A stretch of 64,000 nt of DNA from JAPLJC01 sp963697965. Lineage in GTDB: Bacteria > Desulfobacterota > Desulfobaccia > Desulfobaccales > 0-14-0-80-60-11. A program made the translations under genes and the position numbers. Below are positions 33,520-41,159 of this stretch, piece after piece. The notes beneath the pieces were generated by a model. It was not told the origin of the DNA. It made no database searches and saw only the letters and a program-made list of their open reading frames with translations. The stretch covers positions 1,054,001-1,118,000 of the forward strand of contig OY969108.1 of the NCBI GenBank assembly GCA_963697965.1, read 5' to 3'. Within the stretch, counting starts at the first letter, position 1, and every line of letters starts with the position of its first letter.

Positions 33520-34500
33520 TTACTTGAGCTCCAGCACCACCTTTAAGGATTCCTGGGCCGCGCTGACAATCTTGAATGCCTCCTGAATCCGTGCCAACGG
33601 CAGCTTCTGGGTTATGGTGTCTTTGACATTGATCTTCTTATCGGCAATGAATTGCAACGCTTCCGCCAGATCGACCGGAGCGGCGCCGTAAGATGAGGTC
33701 ACGGTATATTCATTTCTCCAAAAGTCCGGTATGGGAAGGGCAATATCCCGGTCCGGGATGGCAAAAAGGAGCATAATCCCCTTCTTATCGAGACACTGGA
33801 AGGCTTGCTCCACCGCCCGGGGGGCTCCGGTACAGACGATCACCCTCTCCGCCTTAATGTTTAGATCCTGATCGGCGCGCCTCACCTCATGGGCCCCAAA
33901 CTCTTTGGCCTTGCTCAGACGATACTCATTAACATCGGTGGCCACCACCCTGGCGCCGGTTAATCTGGCCAATTGAATATTCAGGATGCCGGAGATACCG
34001 CAGCCAAGAATCAGGACGGTGTGGCCTTCCCGGAGATCGAGCAGCTTCAGCCCTCGTATCCCGCAGGCCAACGGTTCGATCATGGTTCCTTCGGCATAGG
34101 AAACCTGATCCGGCAAGACGTACACCCCGTAATCGACGTTAATCTTGGGCGCCCGGACAAATTCGCTGTAGCCGCCGGGATCATAATTGCCCCGGTGTAG
34201 GGTATCGCACGCCGTATGGTTGCCCGCCCGGCAGTATTTGCACTGGTTGCACGGCACGTGGTGGCTGACAAAGACCCTCTGGCCTTTCCGGTAGCGGCGG
34301 GATTTTGACTCGACGATCTCCCCGGCGATCTCATGGCCCAAAATCCGGGGACCCTTTTTAATCCGGTACCATTCCATGACATCGGTGCCGCAAATGCCGC
34401 TGGCGCGCACCTTTACCAAAATCTCCCCCGGCCCGATCTTGGGGATGGGGAGCTCCTCCAGACGGATATCGTTATTGTTGTAGTATCTGGCAACCAGCAT
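33520..34500 (-). CDS. zinc-dependent medium-chain alcohol/polyol dehydrogenase
   Basis: A 326-residue NAD(P)-linked dehydrogenase. Catalytic zinc: SGICGTDVMEW (Cys) and LGHEIAGEIVE (His-Glu). The structural zinc has all four cysteines (CNQCKYCRAGNHTAC). The Rossmann loop is LILGCGISGILNIQLAR. It is closest in style to threonine/sorbitol dehydrogenases, but the substrate is unknown. It is the last gene of a leftward set, 24 bp behind the LsrF-type aldolase, which suggests the two enzymes act in sequence on a sugar-derived or ketone intermediate. Confidence 0.88.
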   Translation of the reverse strand: MLVARYYNNNDIRLEELPIPKIGPGEILVKVRASGICGTDVMEWYRIKKGPRILGHEIAGEIVESKSRRYRKGQRVFVSHHVPCNQCKYCRAGNHTACDTLHRGNYDPGGYSEFVRAPKINVDYGVYVLPDQVSYAEGTMIEPLACGIRGLKLLDLREGHTVLILGCGISGILNIQLARLTGARVVATDVNEYRLSKAKEFGAHEVRRADQDLNIKAERVIVCTGAPRAVEQAFQCLDKKGIMLLFAIPDRDIALPIPDFWRNEYTVTSSYGAAPVDLAEALQFIADKKINVKDTITQKLPLARIQEAFKIVSAAQESLKVVLELK

Positions 34501-34524
34501 ATGCGGTTCTGCTTGGCAGCTATT

Positions 34525-35331
34525 CTACGCCTTGACGGTGGCTCTCTTTTCTTTGCTCTGCTTTAAGATTTCGTGGGCTTGCTTGACGGAAGCCTTGTCA
34601 TGAACAACGGCCCTTAAGGCCTTGGCCATCGCCACCGGATGAGGGCTCTGCCAGACGTTTCTGCCCAGGTTGATCCCCACCGCTCCCTTCTTGATGCCAT
34701 CATGAACGAATTCCAGGACCTCCAGTTCCGTCTCACACTTAGGCCCACCGGCCATAATGACCGGAACCGGACAGCCGTAAACCACCTTATCAAAATCTCT
34801 TTCACACCAATAAGTCTTAACCACCCTGGCGCCCAATTCCGCGGCCACGCGACAGCTTAGCGCCAGGTAACGCGCCTCCCTTTTCTCCAATTCCCGGCCC
34901 ACGGCGGTAACCGCCATCACCGGGATGCCAAAATCCTCGCAGAGGTTGACCATGTCGGTGAGATTCTTCAGGGACTCTTTTTCATAATGACTGCCGATAA
35001 AGACGGAGAGACCCACGGCCGCCACGTTCAAACGAATAATCTCCTCGATGGAGGTGGTGAGCTCCTCGTTGGCCAAATCCTCTCCCACCATGCTGGTGCA
35101 TCCGGACACCCTTAGGACAATCGGTTTGCTGTTTAAAGGATCGATGGCCGCCCGCAAAGCGCCACGGGTGCAAAAGATGGCGTCCACATAAGGAAGCAGC
35201 GGTTTTACCGTCTCCCCCGGCCTCTCCAGACCCCTGGTCGGCCCTTGAAAATAGCCATGATCGATCGGCATAAAAAAACATTTGCCATTGGGCATAAGCT
35301 GGCCCAAGCGATTTTGCATTCCCCAATCCAT
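34525..35331 (-). CDS. class I (DhnA/LsrF-type) aldolase or thiolase
   Basis: TIM-barrel Schiff-base enzyme. The catalytic lysine lies in ARVVKTYWCERDFDKVVYGC, and the phosphate site in VPVIMAGGPK and GINLGRNVWQSPHPVAMAKA, which matches LsrF closely. The family includes LsrF (3-hydroxy-2,4-pentadione-5-P thiolase), sulfofructose-P aldolase and the archaeal ADH synthase. No other lsr genes are present, so an AI-2 role is not supported. GGAAAGGAGAA before ATG 35331 fixes the start; an upstream extension to 35382 is possible but unlikely. The downstream dehydrogenase is probably co-transcribed. Confidence 0.85.
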   Translation of the reverse strand: MDWGMQNRLGQLMPNGKCFFMPIDHGYFQGPTRGLERPGETVKPLLPYVDAIFCTRGALRAAIDPLNSKPIVLRVSGCTSMVGEDLANEELTTSIEEIIRLNVAAVGLSVFIGSHYEKESLKNLTDMVNLCEDFGIPVMAVTAVGRELEKREARYLALSCRVAAELGARVVKTYWCERDFDKVVYGCPVPVIMAGGPKCETELEVLEFVHDGIKKGAVGINLGRNVWQSPHPVAMAKALRAVVHDKASVKQAHEILKQSKEKRATVKA

Positions 35332-35424
35332 CGGTAGTTCTCCTTTCCCTGGGGCTTCCCTTAAATTAAGCAGAGGTCCCACAGCTTGCAGGCTAAAGTG
35401 ATTATCTTTACCGGACCGCCGCCT

Positions 35425-35745
35425 TCACTTGCGGCCCTTCGGCGGCTGCTGGCGGAGCCGCTCGATGGCTGCCTCCTCCAGTACCAGAAATTCCTCCCGG
35501 GGAAAGTCCATTCTGATGGCGCCGCTGCTCCTGGAGATGGAAATCATCAGGGGCGGTCCGGCATACATGGTCTCCCAGGTGACGTGCACCGTGTCGGTGG
35601 CCACCTCCAGGTGGATGCCCCGCCAGGCGCCGAAGATGGCGTCGAACTCCAGGTCGAAAAGCTCGTTCCAGGCCCGGCCCAGGTAATCGACCACCTCGGC
35701 TTCGGTCAGGCGCTGGTCCCAGTAATACAGCGAATAATCTTTCAT
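35425..35745 (-). CDS. hypothetical protein, 106 residues, in the CoA-transferase gene set
   Basis: Not recognised. Begins MKDYSLYYWDQRLTEAEVVD; the middle is beta-rich (GIHLEVATDTVHVTWETMYA, LMISISRSSGAIRMDF), ending with a helix and a basic tail. No cysteines form a motif. It lies downstream of a terminator-like hairpin at 35772 and upstream of the aldolase, in the same direction as both neighbours. The ribosome-binding site is weak, but composition and position support a real gene. Confidence 0.6.
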   Translation of the reverse strand: MKDYSLYYWDQRLTEAEVVDYLGRAWNELFDLEFDAIFGAWRGIHLEVATDTVHVTWETMYAGPPLMISISRSSGAIRMDFPREEFLVLEEAAIERLRQQPPKGRK

Positions 35746-35771
35746 GGGGTTGGAGGGGGTGCGAAAAGATA

Positions 35772-35796
35772 GGGGGCGCCGGCAAGCGGCGCCCCC
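35772..35796 (-). terminator. terminator or attenuator hairpin within the leftward gene set
   Basis: Perfect 9-bp stem GGGGGCGCC / GGCGCCCCC with a seven-base loop. Read leftward it is followed by TATCTTTTC. It would end or attenuate transcription coming from the CoA-transferase and small cysteine-rich genes before the 106-residue gene. Confidence 0.6.
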
Positions 35797-35816
35797 GGTG
35801 TGAGGTCTATCTTATC

Positions 35817-36005
35817 CTACTTTTTCTTTTCGTGGAAGAATTTGCATTCCTTGGGAGCCGTCCAGGCTCCAGGCCGCGCTTCCTTAAAAATGCCAAGCAG
35901 GAAAGGATATTCGATGGCCCGGCAGTGACCATGGAGCATCTTGGAAATCTGCGGGTCATAGGTATATTTGAAATCCCGGCAATCTTCGCAAAGAATCTTC
36001 GGCAT
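35817..36005 (-). CDS. small cysteine-motif protein, 62 residues
   Basis: Family not recognised with certainty. Pattern MPKILCEDCRDFKYTY...HGHCRAIEYP...ECKFFHEKK: a Cys-x2-Cys-x2-Phe start, a lone Cys in the middle and Cys-x2-Phe near the end. This spacing recalls the small [4Fe-4S] subunits of benzylsuccinate-synthase-type enzymes (BssB/BssC), but no glycyl-radical subunit is nearby, so it is offered only as a resemblance. An AGGAGGA nine bases before ATG 36005 decides against the ATG at 36014. It sits 38 bp after the 137-residue gene. Confidence 0.65.
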   Translation of the reverse strand: MPKILCEDCRDFKYTYDPQISKMLHGHCRAIEYPFLLGIFKEARPGAWTAPKECKFFHEKKK

Positions 36006-36043
36006 ATTGAGCATTCCTCCTGTGTTCCAAAGTTACCCGGCGG

Positions 36044-36457
36044 CTACCAGGATTTCCCATACTTCCGCTGGGCGCTGATGCGTTTCCAGCAACTGCCGTC
36101 CAGATCTTCCGGCTTGAGCTGGGTGCAGGCGACCAGCTTGCCGCGAGCCGATTGCGTCAGGTTCTTGGGCTTGCCCAGGAAGGTGACATTGGCGAAAGGC
36201 GGCGACGAGGTCTTGCCTTCCCCGGAAAGGGGCTTCAGGTCTGGGGTTTCCGCGTAACCTGGTAGGATGAAATCGGTGCCCCGACCCTTTTCCGGCTCCA
36301 CCACCCGCTGGCCGTTTTCCCACTCGGCGTAGTAGAGGACGTCACAGCCGGCGCACTTGAAATTCCCGGAATATTCCCAATAACTATAGGGATCGAAGAA
36401 GTTACGCGCCTTGCACTTCGGGCAATCATAAAACAACGAGATTTTGAATTCAGTCAT
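36044..36457 (-). CDS. zinc-ribbon-like protein, 137 residues
   Basis: Not recognised as a family. The N-terminal 45 residues form a CPKC...CAGC pair (FYDCPKCKARNFFDPYSYW, then NFKCAGCDVLYYAEWENGQ), a likely zinc or Fe-S knuckle. The remainder is low in secondary structure, with two more Cys (VACTQL, GSCWKR). It lies 72 bp after the second CoA-transferase and before the 62-residue cysteine protein. Co-occurrence with two CoA-transferases suggests an accessory or substrate-delivery role (inference). Confidence 0.65.
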   Translation of the reverse strand: MTEFKISLFYDCPKCKARNFFDPYSYWEYSGNFKCAGCDVLYYAEWENGQRVVEPEKGRGTDFILPGYAETPDLKPLSGEGKTSSPPFANVTFLGKPKNLTQSARGKLVACTQLKPEDLDGSCWKRISAQRKYGKSW

Positions 36458-36529
36458 ATCGAGTTATTCCTCCCTTGTCGAAAGAGGTTGGCTCCGGGAA
36501 GGCTGCCAAGAAATAAGCCTCCCTTACGG

Positions 36530-37888
36530 TTAGATGATTTCCTTGGCTTCACATTCCCGGATTTGCTCCAGGCTGAGGCCGCAAACCCGCTGGTAGATCT
36601 CCTCGTTATCGGAGCCCACCGGCCGGTGCACGTGCTTCAACCGGGGTGGCGACTCGCTCATCTTGTACATGGTTTTCTGAGTGAAGACGTCGCCGTAATA
36701 CGGGTCGTCGTACCAGCCCAAGGAGCCCCGTTCCAGGAAGTGGTCGCAGTTGGCAGCTTCCCGGATGGTGAGCAGCGGCTGGGAGATGATGCCGGCCTTG
36801 CTGAAGGCCTCGTGGGCTTTCTCCTTGGTCTTGTCTTTCAGGAACTCTTCGATGGCCGGGTAGATCTCTTCCTGGGCCCGGGCCTCGACGCGAGCATCGT
36901 GGGTGGCGTATTTCTTGGCCAGGTCGGCCTTACCTATGAGGTTCATCAACTTGGCAAAGTCTTCGTCGGTGTATGCCTGGACGCAAATATAGCCCTCTTC
37001 CTTCTCCGCCGGGTGATTCGATCCGGGGTAGGAGGAATGGCCGCATTTGCAGATGCCGTTGACGCAGATCTCGGTATCCCAGTTGCCCCAGCGCATGCGC
37101 ACGATGCCGTGGCGGCCCCACAGGGGCAGGCCGTATTCGGTGTAGCGGGTGGAGCCTTGCACCTGGGAGCACTCGAAGTAGTTGCCCAGGTTGGAGACCG
37201 TGTCCCGCCAGTAAAGGCCGGCCAGCGTCGCAGTGGAGACCAGCATGCCGATGGAGTAGTCCATGATCCAGGTGGTGTGCTTGCTGGGGAAGCCCGCCGC
37301 GGCGCCGGCCCGCTGGCCGGTAAAGGAAAAGACGCCGCCTTTGGCCTGGCCCAGGATGTCATAGGAGGCCCAGTTCCGGCCGGGGCCGAAGCCGCCAAAG
37401 CCGCCGCACCAGGCCAAAACGATCCGCGGGTTCACCTCTTTGCAGGCGCCGTAGCCGATCTTCCAGCGGTCGAAGGTCCCGGGCCGGTAGTTCCAGACCA
37501 TGAAATCCGACTTCTGCACCAGATTGTAGAAGATCTCCTTGGCCTCCGGTTTGCGGTAGTCCAGGGTGACGAAATATTCGTTATGGTTGGCGCCCTGGAA
37601 GGCCGGGGAGGTGCCGCGGCCCGGGTTCCACCGGGAAACCGGGTAGAACCAGGATTCGTTGTAAGGCGAGCAGTGGCGCATGGGCTCGCCCAGACGGGGC
37701 ACCTCGATCTTGATGACCTCGGCCCCCAACTCGCCCAGGTAGGCGGCAGCCGCCGGCCCCAGGATATACTGGGTGCAGGACAGACCCCGATAACCTTTCA
37801 GGCACTCCGGTTTCTCAAAAATCGTCTCCTTATTGAAGATGGTCTTGCAATATTCTTCAAATGGCAGTTTATCCAGGTGTTCGGACAT
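36530..37888 (-). CDS. family III CoA-transferase (CaiB/BaiF-like), second gene of pair
   Basis: 452-residue acyl-CoA transferase of the formyl-CoA transferase/BbsEF fold. Family landmarks: GLSCTQYILGPAAAAYLGEL, GAEVIKIEVPRLGEPMRH, FVTLDYRKPEAKEIFYNLVQ, DFMVWNYRPGTFDRWKIGY, and later ASYDILGQAKGGVFSFTG. Such enzymes move CoA between an acyl-CoA and a free acid; the donor and acceptor here are unknown. It lies 17 bp behind a related CoA-transferase gene, a two-subunit arrangement as in benzylsuccinate CoA-transferase BbsEF. Confidence 0.88.
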   Translation of the reverse strand: MSEHLDKLPFEEYCKTIFNKETIFEKPECLKGYRGLSCTQYILGPAAAAYLGELGAEVIKIEVPRLGEPMRHCSPYNESWFYPVSRWNPGRGTSPAFQGANHNEYFVTLDYRKPEAKEIFYNLVQKSDFMVWNYRPGTFDRWKIGYGACKEVNPRIVLAWCGGFGGFGPGRNWASYDILGQAKGGVFSFTGQRAGAAAGFPSKHTTWIMDYSIGMLVSTATLAGLYWRDTVSNLGNYFECSQVQGSTRYTEYGLPLWGRHGIVRMRWGNWDTEICVNGICKCGHSSYPGSNHPAEKEEGYICVQAYTDEDFAKLMNLIGKADLAKKYATHDARVEARAQEEIYPAIEEFLKDKTKEKAHEAFSKAGIISQPLLTIREAANCDHFLERGSLGWYDDPYYGDVFTQKTMYKMSESPPRLKHVHRPVGSDNEEIYQRVCGLSLEQIRECEAKEII

Positions 37889-37905
37889 ATTTCCAACCCC
37901 CTCTA

Positions 37906-39337
37906 TTAGATGAGCCCTTTGTCGTGCAGCCCATTCAGCTTGGCGGTGTCGAAATTCAGTAGCTTGCGGTAGACGTCGTTATTGTCGTAGCCCACCGGCC
38001 GGCCCAGGTCTTTCACCCGTCCCGGGGTCCGGTGTCCATAGAACACCGAGCCGCAGAACAGCACCTTGCCGTAGTGGGACGTCTCAATGGCCCGCACCAT
38101 GCCCCGGTATTTGTAGTGGGGCTCTTCCGCCACTTCGTCCAGGAAGGAGACGCCGCCCGCGGCCACTTCTTCCTCCAGCAGTTTGGCCCGGCATTCTTCC
38201 CGGGTCCAGTCCTTCATCCAGTCGGTGAGGATAGTGCAGGTTTTGACCTGCTGATCGTGGCCGACCCGGTCGATGACCACCCGCAGGGTGGGCTCATCCA
38301 GGATCATGTCTTCCAACTCGGGGCGATCCTTGCCCACGGTCTTCCAGATGCGGTACCAGAGGCGGTCATGACCGCCGCCCACCATCATGTAGCCGTCTTT
38401 GCACGGGTTCACCGAGTAGATGTTGATGGCCAGGTCCCAGTTGCCATAGCGGGGCTTGGAGGATCCGTCCATGCCATACCAGCCCCAGGCATAGTCATGG
38501 ATCCGGGCGTGGGCTTCAGAACGAGGTCACCTCCAGGAACTGGCCCTTGCCTGAGGCCTTGTCCCGGTAGATCAGGGCGGCGATGGTGCCGTGGGCGGTG
38601 AGGTTGCCGCAGAGGATATCGTCAGCCCGCTCGCCGGCCCGGAGGGGGGTGCCGCCGAAACTCTTGGGCAGCCCGGTGGCATGGCACCAGCCGGAGGCGC
38701 AGGGGGAAGACGGATAAAGCTCACCCGGCTTGTCCTTCAGGGACCCCCACTGGCCTTTCTGGCCGTTCCAAACATAGATCAGGCGGGGGTTGATCTTGGA
38801 GAGCTGGCGGTAGCCGATGCCCCAGGCGTCAAACTGCCCGGGGGCATAGTTCTCGATGAGGACGTCGACGTGGACTACCAGCTTTTTCAGGATTTCCCGG
38901 CCTTCCGGTTTGGTCAGGTCGAGGGTGATGGACTGTTTGTTGCGGCATTCGTGCAGGAAGGTGCCGCCGCACAGGTCGCCGTTGACGTTGTCCTTGAACA
39001 TGTAGCGTTTGCGCCCAAAGGCCGTCAGTTTGCGGAGAGGCGAGCCGCCGGGCGGTTCCACCATGATGACGTTGGCTCCCAGTTCGCCCAGGTAGCCGCC
39101 GGCCTGCATGGCATTCACCTGGAGGCCGCCGTGGCCGCACTCCAGCACCCGGATTTGCCCAAGGGCCTCGGGTTTGGCCATCTCATGCTTGGGATGGAGC
39201 CAGCCCTCAAAAAGGGTGGAAATTTCCCGGGACGCTTCGGTGCAGATCTTGGGATCATACACTTCTTCGAAGGTGGGGATCGGGGTTAGAGGCCAAAGCA
39301 ACGGTGCTTCTTGAACCTCTTTCTTCAGATCAGCCAT
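37906..39337 (-). pseudogene. family III CoA-transferase, first gene of pair, split by a one-base insertion
   Basis: Starts at ATG 39337 after a strong AAGGAGGAAATTGA site. The N-terminal part carries RVLECGHGGLQVNAMQAGGY, GELGANVIMVEPPGGSPLR, ITLDLTKPEGREILKKLV and VLIENYAPGQFDAWGIGY, then reads GKGQFLEVTSF and meets TGA at 38516. Skipping one base (the + strand A at 38518) gives SFEAHARIHDYAWGWYGMDG and continues to 37906, for 476 residues. The second half contains NIYSVNPCKDGYMMVGGG. Both halves are intact apart from this base. Restored, it would pair with the gene at 36530. Confidence 0.85.
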
Positions 39338-39716
39338 TCAATTTCCTCCTTACTCAACAGGTGAGTCAAGATTACCGCTTAGGAATAATTGAATCATCTC
39401 ACTTAGTCATGTGTGTCTCCTACGGTGACAGCACCCCCTTCCGTCTGTTTTTAAGGCTCGCAAAGGAGCCAGGGCGCGGGAATTCCCGCATAATAGTCCA
39501 TCGGTATCCTAAGCTAAATTTGTGCCAAATGTTGCGATTATTGCGATATTTAACTACTTTGAGGTTATCTTACTTATATTCCTAATGATTTTTTATGCAA
39601 ACAAATGTCTGCCAGGGCGTGCTACTGGAGAAAGCCAGTCTCCATCTGCCTGGGCCTGGGGGAATCGGTATCAAACGGGGGGTGATTCACCCCAGCCGGA
39701 GCGGATGCCGACTCAG

Positions 39717-39788
39717 AGAGTTCAAGGTACAACGTTCAAAGTCAAAAAACCAGCGAATAAATAACCGTGAACCTTGAACTCTGAACTT
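39717..39788. repeat. GTTCAA-type inverted repeats
   Basis: AGAGTTCAAGGT (39717-39728) is inverted as ACCTTGAACTCT (39771-39782), with further GTTCAAAG and TGAACTT units nearby. The unit is related to the tandem heptamers at 46969-47003. Confidence 0.6.
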
Positions 39789-39805
39789 ATTTAGGAGGCG
39801 GAATT

Positions 39806-39814
39806 TGCTATAAT
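39806..39814 (+). promoter_or_regulatory. extended -10 promoter element before the SGNH gene
   Basis: TGCTATAAT, an extended -10 with perfect TATAAT, 71 bp before the start codon. No convincing -35 is seen, which extended -10 promoters can tolerate. Confidence 0.45.
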
Positions 39815-39885
39815 CACCTGGAAAGGCCGTTAAAGGCCGGGAACCCGCCCCCTCGGCGGGAGCGGCAGGCAGGACGAGAACAGCT

Positions 39886-41082
39886 ATGACAGACGCAGCA
39901 CGTGAGCAGACCCAGAAAAATTGGTTTGAAGAGAATCCCAAGAAGACCCTGGTCCTGATTTTCTTGATCTTCCTGGTGGCCGCCACCTGGGCCGCCGAAA
40001 AGGTCCTGGCCTACCGCAACCATAGCCAAAATCGGGTGCTGTTCACCGAGCGGCGCTACATCAACCTCCGGGAGTTCCAAACCTCCATCGACGTGGTGTA
40101 CACGCCGACGGACAAAGAAGTGCGGGAGTCCGACAGCCTGGTGCAGAAGGCCTACCGGGTCCGCACCGACGCCAACGGCCTCATCCTGCCTGATAACCGC
40201 TACCCCCACCCCGACCTCACCCTGGTCTTTCTGGGGGGCTCCACCGTGGCCTGCCTCTACGTCGAGGAAGAGAACCGCTACCCCTATCTGGTGGGCAACC
40301 TCCTGGAGAAGGCGACCGGCGAAAAGGTCACCTCGTACAACTCCGGGGTGGGCGGCAACAATTCGCTGCACTCCCTGGATATCCTGCTGAATAAGCTCAT
40401 CCCCCTGCACCCCGACGTCGTGGTGATGATGCACGATATCAACGACCTGGTGACCCTGATTTACGACGGGACTTATTGGAGCAACAACCCCACCCGCGGC
40501 CCCATCATCGATTATAAGCTGTATAAGAATTTGACCGGGATGCAGGCCATCGCCACTCTGGCCCGGGACACCTACATCCCCAACCTGCACCTGGCCTTCC
40601 GCAGCCTGTGCAAAAAGGTGGCACCCCTGTTCGGAAGGAAGCCCAGGGACCCGGAGGATGAATTCGCCAAGGAACGGGGCAGGAAGATCGTCTTCGATCC
40701 GGCCCGGATACTGGATGAGTTCCGGATGAACCTGCAGACCTTCATCAATATTTGCCGGGCGCGCCGAATCACGCCGGTGTTGATGACCCAGTTCAACCGC
40801 TACAAGTCCAACCCGGATGAGAAGATCCGCCAGGCCATGAAAGGCTTCGAGTCCGGTTCCCAGATCTCCGCCCAGGAGTTCAAGGAGATCTACGATAAGT
40901 TTAATGAGGCCACCGTCGAGGTGGGCCGCCGCAACGGGGTCCTGGTCATCGATCTGGCCCGCTTGATTCCCCAGGAAGCAAAATACATGTATGATGTGGT
41001 TCACGTAAATACCGCCGGTTCGCGGCTGGCGGCGCAGATCATCAGTGAGCAGTTGCTGCCACTGGCGAAGTCAAAGAAATGA
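39886..41082 (+). CDS. membrane-anchored SGNH/GDSL-like hydrolase
   Basis: A 398-residue protein. One N-terminal membrane helix (TLVLIFLIFLVAATWAAEKV) is followed by an extracytoplasmic SGNH domain. Block I is LVFLGGSTVACLYVEEENRY (nucleophile Ser), block III GVGGNNSLHSLDILLNKL, and the C-terminal VVHVNTAGSRLAAQII carries the His. The protein resembles those that act with polysaccharide synthesis and MBOAT acetylation systems. It is upstream of a glycosyltransferase in the same direction (77-bp gap), so an exopolysaccharide-related role is inferred. It is not closely similar to the SGNH protein at 7692. Confidence 0.78.
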   Translation: MTDAAREQTQKNWFEENPKKTLVLIFLIFLVAATWAAEKVLAYRNHSQNRVLFTERRYINLREFQTSIDVVYTPTDKEVRESDSLVQKAYRVRTDANGLILPDNRYPHPDLTLVFLGGSTVACLYVEEENRYPYLVGNLLEKATGEKVTSYNSGVGGNNSLHSLDILLNKLIPLHPDVVVMMHDINDLVTLIYDGTYWSNNPTRGPIIDYKLYKNLTGMQAIATLARDTYIPNLHLAFRSLCKKVAPLFGRKPRDPEDEFAKERGRKIVFDPARILDEFRMNLQTFINICRARRITPVLMTQFNRYKSNPDEKIRQAMKGFESGSQISAQEFKEIYDKFNEATVEVGRRNGVLVIDLARLIPQEAKYMYDVVHVNTAGSRLAAQIISEQLLPLAKSKK

Positions 41083-41159
41083 CCAGGCTGCTGGGATACG
41101 CCAAAATAGTTTTTGGGGGTCCAGGTCCCCGGACCCCTGATTGAGGAGAGGAAGAGGCC

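Larger units (their letters stand above)
39338..39885. other. 548-bp divergent intergenic region
   Basis: Separates the leftward CoA-transferase set from the rightward SGNH gene. It contains an AT-rich stretch (about 39520-39600) that may hold the leftward promoter, GTTCAA-type repeats (39717-39788) and a rightward extended -10 (39806). No gene is supported in it. Confidence 0.5.

Noticed and set aside
34525..35331. Autoinducer-2 (lsr) quorum-signal operon
   Set aside because: Only the LsrF-type enzyme is present; no LsrK, LsrR, LsrG or ABC transporter genes are nearby.
38500..38530. In-frame TGA in the CoA-transferase read as selenocysteine or as a programmed +1 shift
   Set aside because: The homologous continuation lies in another frame, so Sec insertion cannot rejoin it, and the UUC-UGA context lacks the slippery codon and upstream ribosome-binding-like element of prfB-type shifts. 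A one-base insertion is simpler.
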